Below, piece by piece: positions 10,059 to 21,628 of a DNA stretch of 64,000 nt. How positions within the stretch are numbered: the stretch's first letter is position 1; each line of letters starts with the position of its first letter. The position numbers were made by a program, and so were the translations under genes. The notes under the pieces were generated by a model that was not told the DNA's origin, did no database searches, and was given only the letters and a program-made list of their open reading frames with translations. Source of the stretch: Fragilariopsis cylindrus CCMP1102 (lineage: Eukaryota > Bacillariophyta > Bacillariophyceae > Bacillariales > Bacillariaceae); contig FMBT01000427.1 in the NCBI GenBank assembly GCA_900095095.1, positions 54,173 through 118,172 on the forward strand, read 5' to 3'.

Positions 10059-12157
10059 ATGGTCGTTTCTTCGCTAAGACGCTGATCGCAACGATCAGCC
10101 TAGCAGGTTCCACCTCCGCCAAGCCAAGAATGAGGCATGGTGCGACGGGAATGATTATGAAGAAAAAGAAGATATGTACTTCGACTACATTGTGACAGGC
10201 GCCGGTCCTGGTGGAGGAGTGGTGGCATCTCGTCTCGTTGAGGCTGGCTTCAAGACTCTTCTTCTTGATGCGGGCCCCGACTACGATACTTATGTAACCC
10301 AGACTCCGCTTGCATGGCCCTTGTCGACCATTGATCCGAAAATCGAGTGGGCAGTGCGCACCAAGAACTCGGATGTTGAGGGCCGAGATAATGTCTTGTA
10401 CCCGAGAGCTGCCATGATTGGAGGATGTGGCCTGCATAACGCCATGCAAGCTTGTTACAGCTACCCGGACACGTGGGATAACCTCAAGAATATGACTGGT
10501 GACACGGAATTTGGGGAGGAAAAGATGCGTGCTCGCTTCATGGCCATCGAAAAGAACGAATACGTTTCGGATTCAACTCCAGGACACGGCTTTGACGGTT
10601 TCATGGCCACGAGCCTTGCCGACACGAGGCTGCTAACGGATGCTCCTTTCCAAGATGACAAGCTAGACTACGTCTTCGGGTCTATTGCTGGCAAGTACCC
10701 ATCTGAGGATCCCGAATTTGCTGTCAGTCCGGAGTTGCCGATCATTGCGGATATCAACAGCCTGGGAGCGAATTCGGTTCAGGGGACTCACATTTTGCCA
10801 AGTAAGTCACTGATGGGCTATGTACAATGTACTCCCGAAAAACACAGGATGAAAACAGTAAACTATAAACTAACAATTTGTACCTTCCCTATTCGATATT
10901 CACAGCTCGATCACCGCAAAGGGAAGAAAGAGATCCGGTGTCTACGACCTCATCAAAGATACGCAAGCTGCCTATCCGGACAAGTTCATCATCAAACCAT
11001 ACTCGCATGTAAAGAAAGTTCTCCTCACAAAGGATGGAAAGGGTGACAAGCCAGTCGCGTATGGTGTCGAGGTGCAGGAAGGGAAAAATCTCTACGAGGC
11101 CTCTACCGGGACAAAGGAGAAGGGCGAGCAGAAGACCTACTATGCCCGCAAGGAACTCATTGTTTCTGGAGGTACCTTCCAGACTCCACAAATCCTCATG
11201 TTGAGTGGCATTGGCCCCAAACAGCAACTCGAGTCATTCGACATTCCAGTCATGGCCGACGTTCCTGGTGTGGGATCAAATTTGCGCGACAAACTTGAAG
11301 CTACTATGAACTTTCGAATGACCAGCATTTGGGGGATCTACAAGGCGGGCTGCTCCTTCTTCATGCCCACACCCGAAGAAGACCAGTGCTATGTCGACTA
11401 TGCCGAGGGCGACTTTACGGACGCGCCCAATCTCTATACCAGTGCTGGACCCTTTTTCAGCACACAGGTCAAGAGTTCTCCCGACCTTGCGTCACCAGAC
11501 TTGTACATGACTGTGGCCCCTCTCTACTTCCAGGGGTATCGTGATGGCTGGGTCGATCAAGCCTTTTCGAGACCGGATTTCTTGACCCTCAACACTCTAA
11601 CGGAGCCTCTCAATAGTGGCGCGGTCAAACTCAAATCGGCCGATCCTTTTGATAGTGTCATGAGTGACTTTAATGGATACGATGATGCTGATTTGACACG
11701 TGTCGCCGGCTTTATTCAAGACCTGCGGGAACTTGGACTCGATTGGATTGACGCTAATGTAGCAGCGGAGGAAATACAGCCTGGCCCGAATGTAACCACG
11801 CTTGATGACATCAAGGACTGGATCTTGGAATATGGTTGGGGACATCACGCCTGTTGCACTGCCAAAATTGGTGCTGACGATGACGAAATGGCAGTTCTCG
11901 ATGGCCAATTCAAGGTTCGCGCTGTGGACTACTTGCGAGTCGTAGATCTCTCCGCCTTTCCGGTCGACTCAGGCTTCTTTCCTATGGTTCCTCTCTACAT
12001 GCTTGCCGAGAATTTGGCCGAGGACATTATCAAGGCGGATCTAACGATATCTCCAAAGGACATGGGTTGTAAGAGTAAAGCAAAGAAGACTAAGAAGACC
12101 AAGAAGACCAAGAAGAGTAAAGCAAAGAAGACTAAGAAGTCCAAGCTTATAATTTAG
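10059..12157 (+). CDS. Secreted GMC (glucose-methanol-choline) FAD oxidoreductase
   Basis: The core reads FDYIVTGAGPGGGVVASRLV at the start of the FAD domain (GxGxxG), then LLLDAG, MIGGCGLHNAM, a substrate domain, and a C-terminal WGHHACCTAKIG...VRAVDYLRVVDLS block holding the active-site His of the family. The tail is a Lys/Thr/Ser-rich repeat (KKTKKTKK) seen in secreted diatom proteins. Upstream of 10174 a signal-peptide-like stretch (FFAKTLIATISLAG) follows the ATG at 10059 but needs one extra base near 10062 and another near 10131 to run through. An intron joins 10801-10805 to 10906; the best donor (GTAAGT, 10802) is off by one base from the frame, so the exact site is unsure. Codons are markedly more G/C-ending than in neighbours. 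The enzyme would oxidise alcohols or sugars outside the cell, giving H2O2 or a reduced acceptor. Confidence 0.82.
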
Positions 12158-12369
12158 ATTCATGTTTTATGTGAAACGAATTATCCAACTTGCCTATCGT
12201 ACTACGTAGTAAGTTAGAACAGAGACTTAAGCAGGCTATAGGAGATCTATTATGAGTGCAAACCCATTAGCGCTAAGAATCGCTACTCCATACGCACGTG
12301 CTTTATTTGATTTTCCAGTTGAAAAAAACATCATGCATCTCTTATAGGTTAGTGTGGAGTGTAGTAGTA

Positions 12370-14415
12370 TTACTTACGACCGAAAACATCCTTTTTACCT
12401 ATAATTGCATACATAATTGAAGCAAATAATACTGTTAATAACGAAATCCCTGTTCTTTGAACGTATGGTATAAGATGTCCATCCCATGTATGTGGTATAT
12501 CTGAATATGGAACTAATTTTGGGATAGGACCGTAATTTAATGGTTGGATTACATCTAATACAGTATGTCCAGCCGAATTTTTTATTTGTGCATGAACCTG
12601 ACGTCGTACATAATTGTCTGCTGCTGCTGTTGTTGTAGATGTTATCTCTAATACACCATAATTTAATCCGATGTAATAGCCATCGTTATTGTGATTGTCA
12701 TCATCGTGTTGATGTTGATGTGGATGCTGTTGTTTGTTGTTAGTATTACGATAACGATGATTCGAAAAAGTTTTTAATATCGGCTCACACAGGGGTCCAT
12801 ACAACGTATCGTTTTGTCCGCAATGATGTGTTAATCCACTACTTGTTATTTCCAAGTATCCATTCTTCCCTGATATTTCTCCATGATGGACATCCCCACT
12901 TAAAAATAACACCGAGGCAGGACGTGCATCTGTATTAGTATTACTATTAGCATTAGTAGTCTCATTACTTGTATTATTGTAGTGCGTTCGTAATAGATTA
13001 TAAAGGCGTTCCTGTTCTTGAGGAAATTGTCCCCATGATTCCATCACAGGGTTAGTGGACCACACTTGTATACTACTAAGAATAATAAATAGTTCCGGTG
13101 GTTCTAATGACGATTCTTCTTCTTCGAATGATTCTGATCTGATTCTGGCGATAATGATAATAATTCATTTTCTAACCAAGTCCATTGATCATCCCCTAAC
13201 AGTTTTGCTGTTCCACAATCTTTCTTATTCCAAAGATAGGAATACCTATGCAGTAGTAAGCCTGATGTTAACCACCGAGTGAAACAGGCAACAGCATTCC
13301 CTTTCGGTATTGCGTGTGCCTGTTAAGTTAGTTGAGATTAGAAATGCAACAACCAACAACAACAAGAAAGAATGTATGTGAGAGAATGTGATGTAGTACA
13401 AGATCAAGATTTATGATCCATTTCGGGATGGTATTGGCAACGGATCATTCGACATGACGAACCACGCAGTTAATTCAGCATGCATCGAAATTGACAATAG
13501 CATAGTAACAAAAAAACAAGCAGTAATATCATCTGATCTGATCTTACAAAACTAGGAATACAGTGATCCTCACGATGCCATCGAGTGTCTAATACCAGAA
13601 AACGAATTTTGCCATTTTCAAAATCAATACGATGATACATCCCATCTCGATCTTGAATGTTTTGTTCTATATCAATCTTTTGTTTAGAAGTAGATGATGT
13701 TGTTGATGATGATGATGATGATGATGATTTTGATGACGTAGACGACGACTGCTGTGATTGCGATTGCGATTGCGATTGTTGCTGGTGATTATTATTACTA
13801 CTCGCATACGCAGGATGATCTAAACTCAAAAAATCCCGATAAATTGTTTGTCGTTCTTTTTTTTCTGGCATATTGGATCCCATATCATTTCCACCATAAT
13901 CATGATCATCCCACACACCTCCCACAATAATTGGTAATTGTGGTGACAGTGACGACTGCTGCTGCTGTTGCTTGTGCTTGTGCTTGTGCTGCTCTTGATT
14001 TTTTGATTTTGATTGACTAATCGATATAAAAAGTCTTTATAACCAATTGTGGCATTTTGTATTTCAATTCCTGTAATCCAATTTTCACTTCATTGGGTGA
14101 TGCTGGCCCATACTGTTTTTTTTGGTGATTGGATGACGACGATGATTTGTTGGATATATGGCATCACCTAACCACAACCATCCATCTAAATAGTATGTTA
14201 TCATTATCATCCTGCTGCTGCTTCTTGTCGTCTTTATCTATTTTTTAATATCACATCCCAGATGGGGGGTGTCGAGGACTTTAAACTCTTATGACAGCTA
14301 CCGAAGGCAATGCGTGACGTTGTCGTTGTCGTCGTCGTTGTCATTGATATCGACGACTTGTTGTCGTGTACAACGACATCATTGACATCGTCGTTCTTGG
14401 CGTTTCTCTCTCCAT
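12370..14415 (-). CDS. PhoD-like metallophosphatase with C-terminal membrane anchor, multiple frame breaks
   Basis: From the ATG at 14415 the family motifs appear in order: IAFGSCHKS, WLWLGDAIYP, VWDDHDYGGND, IRFLVLDTRWHR, LLGDDQWTWLE, LSSIQVWS and VLFLSGDVHHGEIS. These are the metal-binding blocks of PhoD-type alkaline phosphatase/phosphodiesterase. An intron at 13320-13547 (GTAAGA donor, TTAACAG acceptor) joins in phase 0. At least six frame breaks interrupt the reading; five are fixed by one added base in A/T runs (about 14404, 14241-14246, 14116-14123, 14082-14085, 13999-14004). Another is near 13130. Poly-Gln/Ser and His/Asn stretches are loop insertions. A hydrophobic helix near the C-terminus (LLTVLFASIMYAII) suggests membrane anchoring. 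Role: release of phosphate from organic P, outside the cell or in the secretory path. Confidence 0.78.
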
Positions 14416-14834
14416 GGTGGTACGGTATAGTATGTGCCGGAATGATGTATTGTTAGTTTTGGTGTCCTCGATTTTTTCGATTTGCTGCTATTTGTTTGCT
14501 TTCATGCTTTTTACATCGTGACTTGAATTACTTGCGACTCGACTTCTTCTCGATCGACTGACTCGATCGACTCACTCGACTCAGTATTCTCGATCTGCAT
14601 TTGCCAGAGATTCAAGAACGAAAGAACGTCGACATCAAATAAAATAACACAACAATGAGACATCAATACGGTAGAAGCGTTTAAAACAGAGAGAGTGAAA
14701 TAGACGTCAACATTCAAGAAAAAGAAAGATCAAATTCAAAAATTCAATTGTACCGATAGGCAGATATTAGTTTTTTGTCAAAAGAACAAGAAAGAAGGAA
14801 AAGCAAGTGCTGAGAGTGTTGTGGTTTATTGACG
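14416..14834. other. Divergent intergenic region
   Basis: About 420 bp between the PhoD-like gene (minus) and the next plus-strand gene; it must hold both promoters. It contains a GACTCGATCGACTCACTCGACTC motif cluster near 14560-14583 that recurs at about 18711-18728. No gene supported. Confidence 0.35.
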
Positions 14835-16366
14835 ATGATGACGATGATGCATTTTGGAATGGTGTTGTTGTTGTTTCCCTGTGGATGTTCGTTTCCGCAT
14901 TTTTGATAACAACAACAACAAATACTTTTACGACCAGTAATAACGCCGGGGGTGGTGTAAGTACTACTTTGCGAATGAGTAGTATGGACAGTGGTTGGGA
15001 TAATGATAATTTTTAGAATCATTAAGTGGTAGAAATGAAGATGGTGCAATTGATCGAGCCAATGAAGAATACTTTCAAATGTCTCGATACGGAAGACCAC
15101 CAGAAGAAGAAATGGACTACTGGGGAGATGAGGATGTTGTCGTCGTCAATACTCAGAACTATAATAATCAACAACGGTCACCAGCCATCTTATCAAGATT
15201 TGGTCGTCGACCACCTCCCGACTATGACCCGAATCAGAATCAGTACCAACAGCAGCAAGAACAATCGCCGCCCAACACACTCATTTCCACCGAATAATCT
15301 GTATACTGCTAATGCTTATGCTGATAGTAATACTAATGCTAATACTAGTCCTACAACCAGCTATGCTGACTCGTTACAACAATCTCAGCAGCAACCACCA
15401 ATACCATCGTCATCGTATTCGTACAATAATCCCGACGATAGTTCCGATGATTTTGTGGTGATAGAGAGATAGAAGAAAATACCGGTACTACTCCTGCACC
15501 ACCCAATAATGAATTGCCATCATATCCAGAAGATATTGTAGGTGCCACGTTCACAGATGAAATGAAAACAAAGGCGAGATTGTCACATACCGATCAGGAA
15601 GGTGCCTCACAGGGTGGGTCACGATTTAGAGAACTAATGACACGTGCCGAAAACCAACAATTAGTACGTCGATCCAATCCACAACCGACACAACATATTA
15701 CACCCACCATGGTCATGACACCAGAAGAAATTGCGAATCTTTCGATTGATCAACAAGCAAGATTGTATCGAGAATTTTATCATACACAACAAGAACAACA
15801 AAAGCAACACGATTTTTCTTCAGGTGTCAACGCAACAACAACAAAATAGTAAAAGTATTGGTTCACATCCACAAATTATTTACAAAAGGGTATCTATGGA
15901 TTTGATGGCAAAAAAATTGGTCATAATAAGGATATTGATGCTATATCGAATACCTCGGATGAATACTTTGCACGCTTGAAACGTGATTCACCACTCGAAA
16001 TATTGCACGATATTCGGGTGATACTAACAAGGCCAATGATATCTTCCATGATCCATCGATTGCTGATATTAATGTAGTGGTGAATCCCTATTTACAAGAA
16101 TCTCGTCAACGTCAATTGGATGTCATTGAAACAGTACCCGAAGAAATGTTAGTTTTCAAGAATTTGAGAACGAATGATAATAGTAATACCAACGTCGTAG
16201 TGAAGAAGAGAATAAATCATTTTCTGGTATATCTTATCGAAATCGTATAGAACAAGTCAAGAAGCAAAGCGACAACAACAACAGGCCAATAGAAATAATA
16301 ATAATAATAATAATAATGAATAATGATGACGATGTTGATTACAACAACAGTAACAATGGTTGGTAG
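14835..16366 (+). CDS. Conserved stramenopile protein, probably plastid-targeted, frame breaks
   Basis: The start ATG at 14835 gives a signal peptide (MMHFGMVLLLF) running, after one added T at 14874-14876, into LWMFVSAFLITTTT. VSAF resembles the ASAF cleavage motif of diatom plastid precursors. The body is disordered and Gln/Asn/Pro-rich with conserved-looking islands: a DGAIDRANEEYFQMSRYG segment, SRFRELMTRAEN, MTPEEIANLSIDQQARLYREF, a TSDEYFARLKRDS segment and NDIFHDPSIADI. About eight breaks occur; the one at 15010-15014 is fixed by one added T. The C-terminus appears to end DDDVDYNNSNNGW at 16366. The islands are short helical patches and I do not recognise a catalytic domain. A structural or assembly role in the plastid is inference from targeting alone. 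Confidence 0.5.
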
Positions 16367-16483
16367 TTCGAATCGTCTACATGCCTAGTAGAGAGGCAGA
16401 ACTAACGAAAGACGATACATTTTACGTTTTACTCAAATACAAAAGATAAGAAGATGAAATAAAAATAAAAATCTTATATATAT

Positions 16484-17035
16484 ATAAATAATCAAGTTTT
16501 TTGTTGTTGTTATAAGCGTTGTGTTTCCTTTTCTAGAGCTTGAATTCTTGCTTCCAATAACCAATTTTCTCCTTACCCAACACATCAACTTCAAGATCTA
16601 TTAATCGCTTGAAAATGGCATAATTGTTTTTCTCCTCACCATAATATGCTATTTCTAGTTTTTGATATAAATAATCAAGTTTTTGTTGTTGTTATAAGCG
16701 TTGACTTTCCTTTTCTAGAGCTTGAATTCTTGCTTCCAATAAACCAATTTTCTCCTTACCCAACACATCAACTTCAAGATCTATTAATCGCTTGAAAATG
16801 GCATAATTGGTTTTCTCCTCACCATAATATGCTATTTCTAGTTTTTGATATAAATAATCAAGTTTTTGTTGTTGTTATAAGCGTTGACTTTCCTTTTCTA
16901 GAGCTTGAATTCTTGCTTCCAGTCCACCAATTTTCTCCTTACCCAACACATCAACTTCAAGATCTTTTAATCGCTTGAAAATAGCATAATTGTTTCTCTC
17001 CTCACTATAATATGCTCTTTCCAGTTTTTGTAATC
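16484..17035 (-). repeat. Three tandem 183-bp units at the 3' end of the coiled-coil gene
   Basis: The unit beginning ATCAAGTTTTT recurs at 16491, 16674 and 16857, spacing exactly 183 bp, i.e. 61 codons. The third copy contains the last codons and stop of the minus-strand gene ending at 16875. On the minus strand each unit encodes a stop followed by QQQKLDYLYQKLE and a helical segment ending EARIQALEKESQRL. Copies 1 and 2 differ by few bases, including AAA versus AA runs, so duplication is recent. The units lie past the annotated stop. Confidence 0.85.
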
Positions 17036-18134
17036 GGGTAGTATGAGTTGCTTCACGGTTCTGCTCACTTTTTGTTCCAATAGGAGCTGTCTGAGTGTGA
17101 TCTGGCAAGAGTGATACTTGATTGGTTGTATCAGATGCTGTGATATTTGTAGAACCTCTCATGGAAGCGATACCACTACCCGGGGTTGTTGTTTGACCTT
17201 GTTTTCTCTCCTCATCATCACTATCGCCATCACCACATGTTAAATCTACTTCGTGTTGATAGGTGTAAAGTTGAGCGTAATCATGATGGGGTAGTACAAT
17301 ATCAGTAGTAGTAGATGACGATGATTGAATAGCATCAGGATGTACGAATGAACGATGAGCTGCTGCACTGGTGGCAGTAGTATGCTTCTGAACATTACCA
17401 ATAGTTTCATCTTCGCTTCGCTCTACTTGTGGTGGTATATTTTTCTTCTTGTCAAAGTACTTGGATTCCTCGTTGTTGTTTTTGATGGCATTTAATATAT
17501 CGGACGAGTGTGCGGCCGAGACCATGGCGAGGCTAAGCGTATTGACCACTTGTTCGTATTTAGTCGCTTCTAGAAGTCGTTTAAAATTCATACCTTTGAG
17601 GATCTTACAAAATTCACTTTTCTGTTTCGACAACTCCGGGACGACATGTTCGTTTATAAATGCGTTTCTAACCTCATCGGTTAGCGGTTTGCCGTACTTG
17701 CCATCAAAACCTGGCTGTTCGATCTTAGAAGTCGACTCGTTCGCAGATAGTTTGTTTCCATATTTAAATTTACTATATAATTTATTGTGCTTTTTCTTTA
17801 ATGTGTATTTGGCAAATATAATTGCTTGATCAAAGTAAGCTTCAACCTCCTTGAGTATATTTTGTATCTTCTCATCGATTTCACCCTGAAGCTTTCCACC
17901 AAACACTAAGATATCTTTCTGTTGGATACCCCGCACCGACTTTGTTCCTACCTCTAACATAAACTTGTGTTGAATAATCTGCACCAACATCTCTGCGGCA
18001 TATGATGCAGCATCATAACCACCACGGTGGTTTTTAGAAGCTCTTTGCTCCCAAAATAGCGAAGTGTTATTACTGGGCCACCTAGGCGGAATATGCAGGT
18101 ACCATAATTTGTATCTAGAAGCGTTATCAATCTT

Positions 18135-18179
<45 letters not shown>

Positions 18180-18359
18180 AGCACTAGCACTAGCACCTGC
18201 ATCAATCTCCTGAATAGTAGGTACGTTGATCGTTGCAGAAGTAGACCCATCAGAAGTATCAGTTGTAGTCGCCATTATACGAGGCCTTTGGCTAGAATTA
18301 TCGAGGGATGATTGTGCCTTGCGTTTGTTTTCTGCCATTGTTTTGTTGACTTCTTCCAC
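16875..18359 (-). CDS. Unrecognised protein with C-terminal coiled coil
   Basis: A continuous 494-residue frame from an ATG at 18359. Residues 1-80 are polar with an Ala-Ser and Glu-Ser dipeptide run encoded by an ACTCTC microsatellite (18132-18180). Residues about 85-310 look globular, with aromatic LWYLHIPPRWPSNNTSLFWE and helical segments rich in Lys/Glu. A disordered linker follows, then a heptad-like C-terminus (AIFKRLKDLEVDVLGKEKIG, LEARIQALEKES). No family recognised; the ending suggests self-association. The last 61 codons are duplicated twice beyond the stop codon in the same reading frame, so an ancestral protein may have been longer. There is no signal peptide or membrane helix. 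Confidence 0.6.
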
Positions 18360-19098
18360 TGAATTGGCTTAATCATGTAGTAGAACTACTTTTATGACCA
18401 ATGCGGCTGCAGCAAGAGAGTGATTGTTGTGGAAAGACAGCTGGCGCGCTTCGGCACACCTAGAAAAAGTATGAAATGGAACGGTGAGAAAACAATGGTA
18501 CGGTAAGATAGACATGACAATATCTTGAAAAGATCTGAGAAGTTGAGGATAAATCAAGGGTCCAGTCATTCCTGAACTACGGACGAACCATTACTCTCAC
18601 TTTCATTTTCACTTTCACCTCCACTTTCACTTCAACAACGGACTCGCACTCTCACAAAACGAAACGGCTGTATAATTAGTCGCAAAAGTCAAACCACAAT
18701 GTTCTAATCGACTCACTCGACTCGATCGAGACATATGCCATCATCTTGTTTTCCGCGCGAACAAAAATAAAATTCGAAATATAATTTTAGTTTGCAAGAT
18801 CGAGAGAATAATAATACTATTATTACCACGAAAATAAATAAGAGAGGTGTACTCGTACTACAATAGAAGTAGATAGAGTAAGAAACGTAAATTCATTCAC
18901 CGCGTATACCATTTTCAACACCAAAACATTCAACAACGAACGAAGACATTTGTACCGAAATCTGAATTCACGATCGTGTAGTTGTCCCTAGTAGAAGGTT
19001 TCGAATCGAATATACTCGACTCGACTTAACTCTCGCATTAGTGCCGTGCCGTGCCGTGCCGTGCCGTAGACTTAGATTAGACCGTTGATTTCAAAATC
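18360..19098. other. Divergent intergenic region
   Basis: Lies between the coiled-coil gene (minus) and LRR gene 1 (plus). It holds CACTTTCA/CACTTCA repeats at about 18597-18640, ACTCGACTCGATCGAG motifs near 18712-18730, and five CCGTG units at about 19043-19067 just before the LRR start. No gene supported. Confidence 0.4.
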
Positions 19099-21327
19099 AT
19101 GACGATCATGGCAGAAGTAATAGAACAGGAAAATAAGAAGAAGCAGACGAACGAGGGTGGCAGTAATGATGAAAATAATAATAATAATGGCCAAGAAGAA
19201 GAATTATTTTTTGATTGTCTGACTATATCCGAAGACGAGTATGCGAATATCATTCCCAAGGATATGGATCTCGAGGATGGTTTATCTTTACTTTGTTTGG
19301 TCAACGAAGTACGATTTCAAACAGGATTATATCGTAATCCATCTTATCCATTATCGAAATGTTTTCAATATTTGATTACATATTATGAAACAGAGACAGA
19401 GATTACGTCTACAAGTACAAGTACAAATACAAGTACAAGTTTTATGGAAAACAATTCAAGTAATAATAATGACAATCACAATCACAAAGAGCAACGAGGA
19501 CGGATCACCAAACTAGTTCTTGGTCCAATGCCGGGCACCACTACGTACGATACTAGAATTCCAGAACTACCACCAATGATTGAACAATTCCAACAGTTAC
19601 AGTCCTTAGAATTACATGGATTTCGTCAATTACCTAAAGAATTAAATAATTTAGGCTCACATTGTTTGCAGTCTCTAACATTAAAAAGTTGTGTCCCCTC
19701 CTTATTTTTTAATATGCCAACAGCACAGCAATTCACAAAGTTAGGACAGAATTTAAAATATATTCAATTAGAATCCAACGATTTTATACGTTATCAACCC
19801 ACCTTTGATTTTATCACCAAACAATTACCCAACTTAGAAACATTATCATTGATTGGCAGTTATCCGAACAATGAACAAGATACACCCAAAATTTTAACTG
19901 CACTGCTCGGTGGTGATACTAAAGATGCTTGTGCTTTTCAACATACATTGAAAGTATTAGAGTTACAACAAATGGGTATCAATGAAACACAATTGATTCA
20001 TAGTATATTGTATGGTATAGCACCTTTGTATACAAATTTAACGGAATTACATTTGATGTATAACAATGTAGGAAGTTTACAACCATTATTGACTATCATC
20101 CAACAACAGAAACAACAACAACAACAACAACAAGAAATGACTGGTGATGGTCGTCGGCCATCATCACAAGCACCACAGCCACCACTAGTAAATACTACTA
20201 CTCTTCGTACCATAAATTTATCACAAAATCCGATAGCCGATCAAATTCAACAAAAATTTAATGAAAAGGAGGAAACAATACTTCCAAAAGAAGAAAAGGA
20301 TGCCATTCTATATTTATTAAATACATTTACTGGGATTTCGAATCTATTATTATTCGAAAATAAAGATCCTCCCTCTCTTTGGCGTCGTCGTGTTCATCCC
20401 CGTGAAGAACGTCATCATCGTCGTCTTCGTGATCGTAATTTTTATCATCGCCAGCAACAGCAACAACAAACGATGCAGGTGACGCTTAGAAATAACAACA
20501 CCGCAATGCATGTAGAAGTTATGAACAATAATAACAACGATAACGTGGTAGATCATGAGGATGAGGATGATGATGACGATGACGACGACGACGACGACGT
20601 TAGTATGAATTTCCTAACAACAATGTTTCAGAATATGTATCATCATGTTCGTCGAAATAATCAAAATCAAAATCAAAACGAAGAACAACAGCAACAGCAA
20701 CAGCAAGTACAAGCACAAGCACAAGCACAGCAAGAACCGGAACAAGAAGATGAACCACCTGAAACATTATTATTTGATTCTGATATAGAATATTTACTAC
20801 GAATTAATCATGCCGGACGTAAATATATTACGCCATCAACACAATCACATTATCATCATGCAGGAGAAGGGGAGGAGGAGGAAGAAGAAGGTAAACGTAC
20901 GGTGGAAGAATTACACGAAGAAGAACTACTAACAAAAAATGAAACTAGTAAAAAAGATGACGTGGATGGGACAATAACATTTGTCAAAAAAATAGTCCAT
21001 GACAATGACAAAGAAGTAACACCGTCGTCGTCATCGTCGTCGACACCATCACTGTCACCATCAATAACACCAAACAATATTATTAAACCTCAATTATGGC
21101 CATTGATATTAGAACGTGCATATAATAAATCAGATGAAATTACTGTTTATGTCAAACAAGATAATAGTATTGCTCCTCGTACTGCTTTTACTTCTAGATA
21201 TGGTGGACCACGTGGTAGTATTATTGCAAAGAAGAAGAAGGCAAAATGTCCCACTGGTATGCATTATATGATACGTCACGGATCTGTATTACAGGATATT
21301 ATTGCGGCACGACGGAACGATATGTAG
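19099..21327 (+). CDS. Diatom LRR-type protein, paralogue 1
   Basis: A 742-residue uninterrupted frame. After an acidic, Asn-rich N-terminus, residues about 130-380 form irregular leucine-rich repeats (LQSLELHGFRQLPKELNNLG, LQSLTLKSC, LETLSLIGSYPN, LKVLELQQMGI, LTELHLMYNNV, LRTINLSQNPI). A long Gln/Asp-rich insert (CAA and GAT runs) follows, then IEYLLRINHAGRKYITP and a terminal block LWPLILERAYNKSDEI...CPTGMHYMIRHG. The minus-strand gene at 24293-25818 has the same order, including IEYVLRINKAGRKELT and LWPLILERAYNNSSEI...CATGLFHLVHHF. The conserved terminal block marks a family expanded in diatoms. LRRs bind proteins; target and location unknown. No signal peptide. Confidence 0.72.
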   Translation: MTIMAEVIEQENKKKQTNEGGSNDENNNNNGQEEELFFDCLTISEDEYANIIPKDMDLEDGLSLLCLVNEVRFQTGLYRNPSYPLSKCFQYLITYYETETEITSTSTSTNTSTSFMENNSSNNNDNHNHKEQRGRITKLVLGPMPGTTTYDTRIPELPPMIEQFQQLQSLELHGFRQLPKELNNLGSHCLQSLTLKSCVPSLFFNMPTAQQFTKLGQNLKYIQLESNDFIRYQPTFDFITKQLPNLETLSLIGSYPNNEQDTPKILTALLGGDTKDACAFQHTLKVLELQQMGINETQLIHSILYGIAPLYTNLTELHLMYNNVGSLQPLLTIIQQQKQQQQQQQEMTGDGRRPSSQAPQPPLVNTTTLRTINLSQNPIADQIQQKFNEKEETILPKEEKDAILYLLNTFTGISNLLLFENKDPPSLWRRRVHPREERHHRRLRDRNFYHRQQQQQQTMQVTLRNNNTAMHVEVMNNNNNDNVVDHEDEDDDDDDDDDDDVSMNFLTTMFQNMYHHVRRNNQNQNQNEEQQQQQQQVQAQAQAQQEPEQEDEPPETLLFDSDIEYLLRINHAGRKYITPSTQSHYHHAGEGEEEEEEGKRTVEELHEEELLTKNETSKKDDVDGTITFVKKIVHDNDKEVTPSSSSSSTPSLSPSITPNNIIKPQLWPLILERAYNKSDEITVYVKQDNSIAPRTAFTSRYGGPRGSIIAKKKKAKCPTGMHYMIRHGSVLQDIIAARRNDM

Positions 21328-21628
21328 AGCGATAAATATTTTTTTTTAAAGAAGGATCTGGCATGTATGTATGTATGTATGTATGAACATAGTACAGTAC
21401 ATAATTTTGAGGCAATATTGCTGGTGACAGTAGAACGGAACGAAACGGAACACCGTAGTATTACTATAAGACAGAATTTGTTAATGTAGAAATTGTTGAT
21501 GCAAGAACATGGAGTTTAATGGGAAGACCAATAACAAATAACGAATAAAATAGAACGTAATGGAAGTAGTAAATTAATAAGTAGTACAATGCTCTAAAAT
21601 TATTTGACGTATATATTGTCGTTGTTTA
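21328..21628. other. Spacer between convergent genes with first copy of a direct repeat
   Basis: Holds the 3' regions of LRR gene 1 and the HA-domain gene, and a copy of the roughly 105-bp repeat at 21364-21473. A GTAT microsatellite forms its first part. Confidence 0.5.
21364..21473 (+). repeat. Direct repeat copy 1, flanks HA gene
   Basis: Begins in GTATGTATGTAT, then ACATAATTTTGAGGCAATATTGCTGGTGACAG in the core, and ends CCGTAGTATTACTATAAGACA. The same block occurs in the same orientation at 23890-23990, differing mainly in GTAT and CGAAA unit number. Together they bracket the HA gene. Confidence 0.85.
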
